In this document: positions 1-7,503 of the stretch, piece after piece | Layout: each line of letters starts with the position of its first letter | How positions within the stretch are numbered: position 1 is the first letter of the stretch | Source of the DNA: Candidatus Omnitrophota bacterium | Lineage (GTDB): Bacteria; Omnitrophota; Omnitrophia; Omnitrophales; Omnitrophaceae | DNA length: 37,925 nucleotides | Assembly: GCA_016209715.1 (NCBI GenBank) | Contig: JACQVP010000066.1 | Location: 1-37,925, forward strand | Reading direction: 5' to 3' | Made by a program: the position numbers and the translations under genes | The notes under the pieces: generated by a model | Seen by the model: the letters and a program-made list of their open reading frames with translations, nothing else | Database searches by the model: none | Told to the model about the DNA's origin: nothing

Positions 1-176
1 AGCAGCACGGCGACGCCCCAGCCTTTCCCCACCGTACGGAAAACGTTCGAGGCGCCCACGTTTCCGCTTCCGAGTTGACGGATGTCAACCCCTTTGATCG
101 CTTTTCCCACCCAAAAACCAGTCGGGACGGATCCGATCAGATACGCCGCTCCCAGGGCCAGCAAAAATGAAAGCAT
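1..176 (-). CDS. plsY: Glycerol-3-phosphate acyltransferase PlsY, N-terminal part (cut by window edge)
   Basis: About 58 codons are visible, read from the reverse strand and too short for the ORF track. The protein starts [20 protein letters not shown] and continues with [16 protein letters not shown], the first conserved loop of the PlsY family. PlsY is an inner-membrane enzyme that moves the acyl group from acyl-phosphate to glycerol-3-phosphate, the first committed step of phospholipid synthesis; its partner PlsX is encoded at 11746-12798. The first hydrophobic segment spans about residues 1-17. The ATG lies 3 nt beyond the der stop codon, so the two are almost certainly cotranscribed. The C-terminal part is outside the window. 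Confidence 0.9.
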   Translation of the reverse strand, partial: MLSFLLALGAAYLIGSVPTGFWVGKAIKGVDIRQLGSGNVGASNVFRTVGKGWGVAVL

Positions 177-179
177 GGG

Positions 180-1523
180 CTAATCCTTTCTTGCTTCCTC
201 TTTGATGGACACATTCACCGGAAGGCCTTCGAGCTGCAACTCCTCGATCAATCGATTGCGGAAGTATAAGATGTAATTATCCGGCAGCCGCCGCCGGTTT
301 TTCACGAACAAGAGAAAGGATGGAGGCTGGACGCCGACCTGGACGAAATATTTGAATTTCACCGTCGGAGGAGGAGCGTTGCGGCGCGTCACGCGCGTCA
401 GGAATTCGTTCAATTGTTTCGTGGGGAACTTGATCTTTGCCCGGTCCGCAATTTCGCGCGCCGCACGGATCGGCTGGTCCAGACCTTTGCCGAGAAGCGC
501 GGACAGAGTTTCCAGCCTCATTCCCTCCCAAAAGGCGGCGGCATGGATCAGACGTTTCCGGAACTCCTGCCTGGAAAGTGTGACGAGATCCCACTTATTG
601 GCGACCAAAACACAGCCCTTGCCGGAATCCCAGATCAGGCGAAACACGTCCTTGGTCATCTTGGTCACTCCCGCCGAGGCGTCAAAAAGGAGCAGCACCA
701 CATCGGCTTTTTGAATGGCTTCGCGCGTCCTGGAAAGACTGAAAAAACCGACGGGTTCCTTGATCTTATTGCGGGAACGCAGCCCCGCCGTGTCGACCAC
801 GGCAATGAGTTCGTCTTCCCAGCGCATGTACTCGATCAGCGCATCCCGGGTGGTGCCGGGGATCTCGGAGACGATGGATCTCTCCTCCCGGAGGAGGGCG
901 TTCAAATAGGTGGATTTGCCCGAATTGGGTTCTCCCACCAGGGCGATCGTCAGGGCAGGCTTCAGATCCGCCTGCTCCCCCGCCGGCAAATACGAAACGA
1001 TACGGTCCAGCAATTCGCCGCTCCCATGCCCCTGGTTGGCGGAGACCGGCACCACATCTTTAAAACCCAGGCTGTAAAAATCCAGGCCTTGCTGCACGGA
1101 AGGATGGTCTGCTTTGTTGGGCGTCACGATGACCGTCTTGGCCGATTGACGGATCTTTGCGGCCAGCTCGAAATCGACGGGCAGAATGCCTTCGTTGACG
1201 TCCAGCACCCAGACAATGAGGTCCGATTCCCGGATCGCCTGCAGGACCTGTTTCTCAACCGCGCGCTGCAAATCGTCCCCCGCGCCCAGGAGAACGCCAC
1301 CCGAATCGCAAAGTTCAAATTTCCGGCCCTTCCACGAAACGGTTTTCCTCACGAGGTCGCGGGTGGTCCCCGACGCCGAATGAACGATGGCAACCCGCGA
1401 ACCCGACAGCCGATTGAATAGTGTGGACTTGCCGACATTCGGCCTCCCCACCAGCGTGACTGTGGGATGGAATGATCGGACCCGCCTGGTGGCCTGGGAA
1501 TTAATATCCGCTTCCGGCATCAT
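180..1523 (-). CDS. der: Ribosome assembly GTPase Der (EngA), two tandem GTPase domains
   Basis: Der is an essential GTPase that acts in maturation of the 50S ribosomal subunit. Its hallmark, two tandem G domains, is plain: P-loop GRPNVGKST at about residues 26-34 and a second P-loop GEPNSGKST at about 197-205. NKAD (domain 1) and NKWD (domain 2) are the guanine-specificity motifs. The C-terminal 90 or so residues fit the KH-like domain. At 447 aa the length is normal. The G3 motif of domain 1 reads DSGG where DTGG is usual. The start codon lies inside the end of pgsA (23-bp overlap), which suggests translational coupling. Met1, Met2 or a slightly later start are all possible because the first 18 residues are not conserved family sequence. 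Confidence 0.95.
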   Translation of the reverse strand: MMPEADINSQATRRVRSFHPTVTLVGRPNVGKSTLFNRLSGSRVAIVHSASGTTRDLVRKTVSWKGRKFELCDSGGVLLGAGDDLQRAVEKQVLQAIRESDLIVWVLDVNEGILPVDFELAAKIRQSAKTVIVTPNKADHPSVQQGLDFYSLGFKDVVPVSANQGHGSGELLDRIVSYLPAGEQADLKPALTIALVGEPNSGKSTYLNALLREERSIVSEIPGTTRDALIEYMRWEDELIAVVDTAGLRSRNKIKEPVGFFSLSRTREAIQKADVVLLLFDASAGVTKMTKDVFRLIWDSGKGCVLVANKWDLVTLSRQEFRKRLIHAAAFWEGMRLETLSALLGKGLDQPIRAAREIADRAKIKFPTKQLNEFLTRVTRRNAPPPTVKFKYFVQVGVQPPSFLLFVKNRRRLPDNYILYFRNRLIEELQLEGLPVNVSIKEEARKD

Positions 1524-2055
1524 TCAAACGCTTGGTTTCGCGGTATATGTAACCCAGCCCGGAAACGATCGTGAGCAGGGCCGCTACGAATCCGGACGCA
1601 GGGGCCCAGGAAAATTCAAGGAGCATGGCGCCCACGGTCGCCATTTGCGCCACGGTCGTCGCCTTCCCCAACAGCGTCGGATTGACCTTGAACTCCCGGG
1701 AGCTAAAAAAAACGATCAATAACCCCGATATCAGGATTATCTCGCGCGAGACGATGACGATCAGGACCCAGTTCGCCACCTTGTGATGAAAGCCCGCGGA
1801 AAAATTAATGGACAGGAAAGCCGAAATGAGGAGCAGTTTGTCGGCAAAGGGGTCCAGAATAGCGCCCAGCGTGCTCTGCTCGTTTCTCACCCGCGCCAGG
1901 TATCCGTCCAGGGCATCGGACAGACTTGCCAGCAGGAAAATGGCCGTGGCCAGCCATTTGAAGTAGGCGGAATCGGGAGTGTAATAGACAATGCAGCTGA
2001 CGAAGAACGGGACCGCGAGAATTCGGGCAATCGTGATCTTCGTCGGAATATTCAT
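1501..2055 (-). CDS. pgsA: CDP-diacylglycerol-glycerol-3-phosphate 3-phosphatidyltransferase
   Basis: This is an integral membrane enzyme of the CDP-alcohol phosphatidyltransferase family. It makes phosphatidylglycerol phosphate from CDP-diacylglycerol and glycerol-3-phosphate. The family signature DG-x2-AR-x8-G-x3-D-x3-D is complete (DGYLAR ... GAILDPFAD), and several hydrophobic segments follow. I trimmed the 245-aa ORF to the Met beginning MNIPTKITIARILAV (184 aa), because the 61 residues upstream are low-complexity Arg/Ser sequence that overlaps the lipoprotein gene in another frame, and 184 aa is the normal family length. The gap to the upstream lipoprotein gene is 13 nt. Its end overlaps the start of der. 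Confidence 0.93.
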   Translation of the reverse strand: MNIPTKITIARILAVPFFVSCIVYYTPDSAYFKWLATAIFLLASLSDALDGYLARVRNEQSTLGAILDPFADKLLLISAFLSINFSAGFHHKVANWVLIVIVSREIILISGLLIVFFSSREFKVNPTLLGKATTVAQMATVGAMLLEFSWAPASGFVAALLTIVSGLGYIYRETKRLNDAGSGY

Positions 2056-2068
2056 TCCCGAAGAAAGA

Positions 2069-2512
2069 TCACCGGATGTACTGGAGCTCTTCCCCCGTGT
2101 TGGGGTCGTACTTGAATCGCTCCGGAAAGGTCTGACCCGTCCGGGCATTGTACTTCGTGTGCACTTCCTGCTGCGGTTGTTGCGGAGGAGGCTGGTACGC
2201 GGGCTGCTGCGGCGGATACGGCTGGCCGTATTGGCCATACTGCTGCTGAGCCATCTCGCGGCGAAGCTCCTCTTTGGTCGCTTGGCGGCTTCTCTTCATG
2301 CCTTCACCGACCAGCGCTCCCGCCAGCGCTCCGGCCCCGGCGCCTATGGCCGTGCCCGCACCGGTATGCCCGGTCTGATTGCCGATGATCGCACCTAATC
2401 CGGCTCCCAATCCGGCGCCTCCTAACGCCCCGGTCTGAGTTTCGTCCAAACTGGTGGCGCATCCTGAATTGACCAACGCCAGCACGGCAATCAGCGCAAG
2501 CACTCTCTTCAT
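2069..2512 (-). CDS. Glycine-zipper outer-membrane-type lipoprotein with Pro/Gln-rich tail
   Basis: A 147-aa secreted protein. Residues 1-18 form a lipoprotein-type signal (MKRVLALIAVLALVNSGC). Cys18 is the likely lipidation site, although Asn at -3 is not the usual lipobox residue. Residues about 27-70 are a Gly/Ala-rich glycine zipper with GxxxG spacing (GGAGLGAGLGAIIG, GAGAGALAGALVG), of the kind found in SlyB/Pcp-like and OmpA-like surface proteins. A charged helix follows, then a Tyr/Gln/Pro-rich low-complexity stretch (about 90-115), and the protein ends in a short motif resembling the tail of other glycine-zipper lipoproteins. An AAGGAG ribosome site lies 6 nt before the ATG. It sits between smc and pgsA with short gaps. 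The precise role is unknown; envelope structure is the best guess. Confidence 0.8.
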   Translation of the reverse strand: MKRVLALIAVLALVNSGCATSLDETQTGALGGAGLGAGLGAIIGNQTGHTGAGTAIGAGAGALAGALVGEGMKRSRQATKEELRREMAQQQYGQYGQPYPPQQPAYQPPPQQPQQEVHTKYNARTGQTFPERFKYDPNTGEELQYIR

Positions 2513-2518
2513 TTTGAT

Positions 2519-2524
2519 CTCCTT
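2519..2524 (-). promoter_or_regulatory. Ribosome binding site of the glycine-zipper lipoprotein gene
   Basis: AAGGAG on the minus strand, 6 nt upstream of the ATG at 2512. It fixes the start at the beginning of the signal peptide. Confidence 0.7.
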
Positions 2525-2536
2525 GAACGATTGATG

Positions 2537-5500
2537 TTAATTCAAAAGAACGTTCGTTTCCGGTTCCTTGTTCGCGATCGGCTCACCGGCCGGCGCACTG
2601 TCATTTAATTTAACCGAAACGATCTTGGACACTCCCGCCTCTTCCATCGTCACCCCGTACAACGAATCACCGGCCGCAATGGTCTTCCGGTTGTGTGTCA
2701 CAATGATGAATTGCGAGGTCGACAAAAATCCCCGTACCACCTCCAAAAAGCGATGCACGTTCGATTCGTCGAGCGGGGCGTCCACCTCGTCCAGAACGCA
2801 AAACGGCGAAGGCTTGATCTTGAACAGGGCAAAAAGAAGCGCCGTAGCCGTGAGCGCCTTTTCTCCGCCGGAAAGCAGCGAGATCGATTGGTTCTTCTTC
2901 CCCGGGGGCCTGACCATGATGTCTATGCCGGACTCGAGGGGGTTGTTCTCGTCGATCAAAAAGAGTTCCGCCTCTCCTCCCCCGAACAGGACCCGGAAAT
3001 AATCGCGGAAAGCGGCCTGGACAGCGGAAAATGTATCCTCAAAGAGCTTCTTCGTCTCCCGGTTAATCTTCCGGATCGCCTCCAGGAGGTCTTCACGGCC
3101 TTTTTCAAGATCGAGCTTCTGACCGCTGAGAAAATCAAACCGCTCTTTCAAGGAGTCGAATTCCTCGATGGCCAGAAGATTGACGGTGCCGAGCGACTGG
3201 AGCTTTTCCTTCAACTCCGAGATCTCCTGCTCCAATTCGGAGACCGAATTATTTTGCAGGTCGAAACCGGTCTTGTCAAGGGCGCTCAAATCAATCTGAT
3301 AGGTTTGTTTCATACGCTCCTGGATCGCCGTTTTCTTGTAGCCGATCTCCATTTCGCGCATCTGACAATTTCTTTCCGATTCGCGGGCGGTGTCGCTCCG
3401 CTTCTTCGCGCCCTCCAGGCGGGAGAGCAACTCAGCCCGCCGGGAAACAAGCTCCGACTTCTCCAGACTCGCCTGAGCGGCTTTGGCCTCCTCAGCGGCA
3501 ATCAAGGACGACAATTCAGCGATCTCGGCCGCGCGCCGTTCATTTTCCAACACGATTTCCTCTGATACCCGCACGTTGTCGGCAATCTGAGACGACCGCT
3601 TGTCCTGAAGCTCGTTTTCCGAGGACACGTTCCGATGAAGCATCTCATTGGAGTCCGCGAGGTACCGTTCACGGTCCAACAGCCGGGCCAGGCGTTGTTC
3701 CTCCTCGGTGAAGGTCTTGAAAAATTGCTCCTTCTGCTGAGCCAGAGCGCTCAATTCCTCGGCCTCCGCCTTGAGGCGGGCCTGATGATTATTTTCAGCC
3801 TCAACCCTGCGGGCCAATTCGTCCGTCAGGCCTTGTTTTTTCAGGGCCGACTCTTCAATCTCGGACTTGATCAAGTCGATTTCCCTCATTCCTTGAAGGA
3901 TTTCTGCCGACAATTCTTCGGCGCGGGCCTGGAGCGACTGCTTCAATTTGGAGAAACTTTGATATTGGATCTCAGCTTCGACGATCGCTTTTTCCAGGCG
4001 CTCGACCTCCTGCACGGCCACGGAAATTTGAGCGTCGAGAACGCCGCGCTCTTCCCGCCGGAGAGCGATAATTTGAGAGGCGCGGGCCAGTTTGTCCCGC
4101 AAATCCGACTGGCTCTTTTTTCGATCCAGGGTCCGCACGTTGGGCAGGGACCCAAAGTAGCGGATTTTTTTGCCGGGCCCCAGCACATACCCGTCTTGCG
4201 TAACGATCCGAACGCCGTTCGCCGACGCCGCCCATTGGGACAGCCGTTCCTCGTTGAGAGGCTCCGCGACCATGACGTGCCGGAGGTGTTCCTCGACAAG
4301 CCCCGCATAACCCGGCTGGACCGAAACAAATTCCGCAGCTCGGCCCTGGATACCGGTCAAATCGGGCGTTGCATGATCGTCGAGGGGGGCGTCCACGGGA
4401 GAGTCGATGAGAAGCGCGATCTCCTTGGTCTTGCTGGCCCGAGCAAACTCCAGCACCTTCAGGGCCTTGTCATGGTCTTCGACGATCAACGCGCAGGCCC
4501 AATCCGCCATCGCGGCCCGTATGGCGCACTCATAACCGGGCCGGACTTCGAGGATGTCCCAAAAAGATTTCACCAGGCCCCAGAGCTCGGACCCTTCCCG
4601 CCGGCTTTCATCCAGCACGTGCTGCGGGAACGCGTCGTCAAACGCGCCTTGCTCCTGCAATTCCGATAAAAGCGTCAACTGCGATTCCGTTTCCTTGATC
4701 TCGGTATTCACCCGGATGATTTCGTCCTCGAGTTCCCGGCGCTGCGTCTCCAAACCCGCCAACGATGTCTGCCTGGCCTCGAATTCCAGCTTCCGCTCGC
4801 CTTGCGACAGATCAGGGCCCGATTCCCCGCCCAATTCGGCGACCCTCCTCAGGCATTCCTCCCGCTCCCGGGACAGACGCTCAATCAGCTCCTCCGTCCG
4901 GTTCTTCCGCGCATTCTCGCCGTGCACTTCGATTTCGAAGGCATGGATTTGATTTTTCAACTCGGTAACGGAATGGGCCGCCTGAAACACAAGACCCTGA
5001 AGCTCCTTCACCGCATTTTCCTTCGCCGTGAAGGATTCCCGCGCTTCGTCGTAGAAGCGCTCGGCGTGGTCCACCCGGGATTTTAGGCCCTGGATCTCCT
5101 GAACCACCGCTTCAATTTCCGCCTTCTTCCGCGCGATCTCTTCCTCGAAGGCCGCGATTCGGACGCGTCCCACTTCAAGGTCCTTTTGCAATCCCTGCGT
5201 GCTCCGCTCGAGGTCCTGCTTTTTATCCCGATTCACCCGCAGACGTTCTTCGTTCTGAGAGTGCCGGAGTTTGAGGTCGTACTTGGCCTTTTCGATTTTC
5301 GAAGAGATTTCCTCCATGGCAAAGACCCGGGAGTCCATCTCCTTGAACCGGACCTCTTCGTCGGCCAGCCCCCCCTCGAGGAGATTGATTTCATCCCTCA
5401 AGAGGTTCCGCGCCGCAACCAAGGCCTCGTTCTCGCGATCGAGGGCCTCGATGTCCATGAACGCCTTCCGGGATTCAAGAGCTTTCAGTTGATCGTATTT

Positions 5501-6151
5501 TTCCCGGTATTTCTCGGCGCGCTTGGCCTGGCGCTCCGCGTAACGGATATTCTTTTCCACTTCACTGACGATATCGTTCAGGCGCAGGAGGTTGGCCTCG
5601 GTCCGTTCGAGTTTCCGGATGGCTTCTTCTTTCTTGATTTTGAATTTGGAAATCCCGGCGGCCTCTTCGATGAGAAAACGCCGTTCTTCTTCGTGCGCGT
5701 TCAAAATATAATCGATGCGTCCCTGCTCGATCATCGAATACGAATTAGAGCCGATGCCGGTGTCCAGGATGACGTCCTGGATGTCCTTGTAACGGCAGGG
5801 GGTTTTGTTGATGAGGTATTCGCTCTCGCCCGAACGGTACAACCGGCGCGTCAGCACGACTTCTTCATAGGCGATGGGCAAGGCGTTGTCCGTGTTGTCA
5901 ATGGTCAGGGAAACCTCCGCCATGCCGATGGGCTTACGGAATTCGGTGCCGCTAAAAATGACGTCTTCCATTTTGCTGCCGCGAAGAAGCTTGGCGCTTC
6001 TCTCGCCCAGCACCCATCGGACCGCGTCAGAAATGTTGCTCTTTCCGCAGCCGTTCGGCCCAACGATGCAGGTTATGCCCTTCTCGAAGACGATTTCCGT
6101 TCTGTCGGCAAAGGACTTGAATCCGTGAATGGCGACCTTTTTTAGATGCAT
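2537..6151 (-). CDS. smc: Chromosome segregation protein SMC
   Basis: SMC is the ATPase of the bacterial condensin complex (with ScpA/ScpB), which organises and segregates the chromosome. The 1204-aa product has the full architecture: an N-terminal Walker A (GPNGCGKSN, about residues 32-40), a long heptad-rich coiled coil, a globular hinge around residues 520-680, a second coiled coil, and a C-terminal head with the ABC signature LSGGEKALTATALL and Walker B (FCVLDEVDAPLDE). Length and domain order are typical. GGGAGG lies 5 nt before the ATG. It is the first gene after a 146-nt gap and probably opens the smc-lipoprotein-pgsA-der-plsY unit. scpA and scpB are not in the window. Confidence 0.98.
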   Translation of the reverse strand: MHLKKVAIHGFKSFADRTEIVFEKGITCIVGPNGCGKSNISDAVRWVLGERSAKLLRGSKMEDVIFSGTEFRKPIGMAEVSLTIDNTDNALPIAYEEVVLTRRLYRSGESEYLINKTPCRYKDIQDVILDTGIGSNSYSMIEQGRIDYILNAHEEERRFLIEEAAGISKFKIKKEEAIRKLERTEANLLRLNDIVSEVEKNIRYAERQAKRAEKYREKYDQLKALESRKAFMDIEALDRENEALVAARNLLRDEINLLEGGLADEEVRFKEMDSRVFAMEEISSKIEKAKYDLKLRHSQNEERLRVNRDKKQDLERSTQGLQKDLEVGRVRIAAFEEEIARKKAEIEAVVQEIQGLKSRVDHAERFYDEARESFTAKENAVKELQGLVFQAAHSVTELKNQIHAFEIEVHGENARKNRTEELIERLSREREECLRRVAELGGESGPDLSQGERKLEFEARQTSLAGLETQRRELEDEIIRVNTEIKETESQLTLLSELQEQGAFDDAFPQHVLDESRREGSELWGLVKSFWDILEVRPGYECAIRAAMADWACALIVEDHDKALKVLEFARASKTKEIALLIDSPVDAPLDDHATPDLTGIQGRAAEFVSVQPGYAGLVEEHLRHVMVAEPLNEERLSQWAASANGVRIVTQDGYVLGPGKKIRYFGSLPNVRTLDRKKSQSDLRDKLARASQIIALRREERGVLDAQISVAVQEVERLEKAIVEAEIQYQSFSKLKQSLQARAEELSAEILQGMREIDLIKSEIEESALKKQGLTDELARRVEAENNHQARLKAEAEELSALAQQKEQFFKTFTEEEQRLARLLDRERYLADSNEMLHRNVSSENELQDKRSSQIADNVRVSEEIVLENERRAAEIAELSSLIAAEEAKAAQASLEKSELVSRRAELLSRLEGAKKRSDTARESERNCQMREMEIGYKKTAIQERMKQTYQIDLSALDKTGFDLQNNSVSELEQEISELKEKLQSLGTVNLLAIEEFDSLKERFDFLSGQKLDLEKGREDLLEAIRKINRETKKLFEDTFSAVQAAFRDYFRVLFGGGEAELFLIDENNPLESGIDIMVRPPGKKNQSISLLSGGEKALTATALLFALFKIKPSPFCVLDEVDAPLDESNVHRFLEVVRGFLSTSQFIIVTHNRKTIAAGDSLYGVTMEEAGVSKIVSVKLNDSAPAGEPIANKEPETNVLLN

Positions 6152-6156
6152 CTACG

Positions 6157-6162
6157 CCTCCC
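6157..6162 (-). promoter_or_regulatory. Ribosome binding site of smc
   Basis: GGGAGG on the minus strand, 5 nt before the smc ATG. It supports the annotated start. Confidence 0.75.
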
Positions 6163-6201
6163 AATTATGGGTTGAAAGAGGTCCTGACACAACTCGGTGA
6201 C

Positions 6202-6207
6202 ATTATA
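6202..6207 (-). promoter_or_regulatory. Candidate -10 element (TATAAT) for the smc unit
   Basis: A perfect TATAAT on the minus strand lies in the only gap upstream of smc and would give a leader of about 45 nt. No good -35 box sits 16-18 nt upstream; the hexamers there read CTGTCA or CCTGTC. The promoter is therefore either weak, activator-dependent, or a chance match in AT-rich sequence. Confidence 0.4.
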
Positions 6208-6214
6208 GCGCCCG

Positions 6215-6228
6215 TGTCAAATATGACA
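6215..6228. repeat. Inverted repeat TGTCA-N4-TGACA upstream of smc
   Basis: TGTCAAATATGACA has perfect 5-bp arms around a 4-nt spacer. It lies 7 nt upstream of the candidate -10 of smc, overlapping where a -35 box and RNA polymerase would sit. The placement fits an operator for a small dimeric repressor or activator. A third copy of the arm, TGACA, begins at 6199. This is inference from symmetry and position only. Confidence 0.35.
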
Positions 6229-6297
6229 GGATATAGAGCGTTCTAATATACTAACGACTATATATTGGGGGTATTGAGGGAAAATAAAAGGGGATTT

Positions 6298-7467
6298 CTA
6301 GGCTTTTTTGCGGTTCAAAAGGAGCTGGTCGATATAGACCCGGCCGCTGCGAGCCGGTCCCGATATTTGATCGTCGATCAGCAAAACCAGCGAATCGGCT
6401 CCTTGGGGAGCGCGAAAATTAAGCGGGTATTGAAACACGAGCCACTGGTTCTTGAGGCCCGAAATTTTTTGCCTCCAGACGGCCTCGCCGCCTTCACGAA
6501 ACTCAATGAAGACTCCATCCGAAATTCCCTGCTCTTCGTCACCGCGTAAAACCACGGAAAAACCGGAAAAGCGCGACAAATCGATGTCTTTGAGACGGAA
6601 AAGAATGCCCACCGAGGCGGGGACTTGAAAAAGTTCGTAATCGAGAGCGAGGACCTTCCCCCGGCCGGGAATAAACATCAATTTTTCCTCGGCGAAGCCT
6701 TCCTGCGGGCGGAACCACGCCGACCGGTCCATCTGCAGCTCCTGAATCAGCACCGGCATTCCGACCTCCTGAGAGCGCCTGACATCAGGGGCCTTCCCGT
6801 CGCGGGCGGAAACGCCGGCTCGTTGGCCCTCCGGGGCCCGGAAAAACATCAAACCGATCAACGCCAGCAAAAGCAGGATCAAAAAAGCGATGATCATGAG
6901 CCATCTCTTTTTTTGCTGCTCCTGCCCCGCCGCTTGCAGCCGGGAGCGCAGCTCCGGGAGATAATCGCGGAACTGATGGTTGCAAATCGGCCAGTCTATC
7001 TCGCGATACCCTTCCGCTTCCAAGGCGTTGATGCGCTCCATGAGTTTCATCGTGTCCTGGCCCAGGATTCGGCTGACGGCGCCCATACTCATCCCGTACT
7101 GGCGGGTCAAGACGAGCAGGCTCCGGTCAAAAAGGTCCAGATTCCCCCAGCCGCCGCCTTCCGTAGAGGGGCGGCGTGCCATCTCGCGCTGAAGCACCAG
7201 GTTCGCGGACCTGAAAAGCTCCGTGGCGACGTGGTCGCGATAGGCATACTTGAATAATTTCCGGTAAAAAATCAGAAAGGCCTCGATCAGGAGAGATCCG
7301 TGATGGTCCGCTTCCCGGTCCATCAGGTACAGGTATTCCAAGAGAGTCCCGGCATACCTCTCAAACAAGTCCTCGAAGGCCGGAAGATTCCCTCCCCGGC
7401 TGTGCTCTATGAGCATCTCATCGGTGGCTTGGATTTGTATTCTGGGAGAATTCACTGCGGGTTGCAT
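6298..7467 (-). CDS. ECF sigma factor-like protein fused to a membrane helix and a C-terminal beta-sandwich domain
   Basis: A 389-aa three-part protein. Residues about 18-75 look like sigma-70 region 2 (AFEDLFERYAGTLLEYLYLM) and about 108-153 like region 4, with a helix-turn-helix pattern (LTRQYGMSMGAVSRILGQ). Lys/Arg-rich sequence then leads into one strong membrane helix at about 189-209 (MIIAFLILLLLALIGLMFF). The remaining 180 residues would be outside the membrane. Their last 100 resemble a jelly-roll carbohydrate- or ligand-binding module (FSGFSVVLRGD, closing GRVYIDQLLL). GGAGGA precedes the ATG at close spacing. The gene lies 36 nt after fabF and probably ends that transcription unit. 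Region 2 is diverged, so binding to core polymerase is not assured. I read it as a possible membrane-tethered regulator; a non-transcriptional protein that kept a sigma-like fold is the alternative. Confidence 0.7.
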   Translation of the reverse strand: MQPAVNSPRIQIQATDEMLIEHSRGGNLPAFEDLFERYAGTLLEYLYLMDREADHHGSLLIEAFLIFYRKLFKYAYRDHVATELFRSANLVLQREMARRPSTEGGGWGNLDLFDRSLLVLTRQYGMSMGAVSRILGQDTMKLMERINALEAEGYREIDWPICNHQFRDYLPELRSRLQAAGQEQQKKRWLMIIAFLILLLLALIGLMFFRAPEGQRAGVSARDGKAPDVRRSQEVGMPVLIQELQMDRSAWFRPQEGFAEEKLMFIPGRGKVLALDYELFQVPASVGILFRLKDIDLSRFSGFSVVLRGDEEQGISDGVFIEFREGGEAVWRQKISGLKNQWLVFQYPLNFRAPQGADSLVLLIDDQISGPARSGRVYIDQLLLNRKKA

Positions 7468-7503
7468 CCGTCCTCCGTCGCTGGGATCACGCCGACTGCG
7501 CGG

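Noticed and set aside
2056-2238. Extension of PgsA by 61 residues upstream
   Set aside because: This part is Arg/Ser-rich, overlaps the lipoprotein gene in another frame and has no family similarity.
5186-6145. Long plus-strand ORF of 319 aa opposite smc
   Set aside because: Antisense shadow of the conserved SMC coding region. No ribosome site, and the composition is that of reversed codons. The same applies to 414-1421, 2693-3565, 3635-4669, 7771-8685, 18961-20328 and 26860-28119.
6202-6220. TTGACA and TATAAT on the minus strand upstream of smc read as a consensus promoter
   Set aside because: The two hexamers are only 7 nt apart; a sigma-70 promoter needs about 16-18. TTGACA is better explained as one arm of the inverted repeat.
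6231-6297. Possible terminator between the sigma-like gene and smc
   Set aside because: The stretch is AT-rich with some G runs, but I could not find a stem with a following U-run on either strand.
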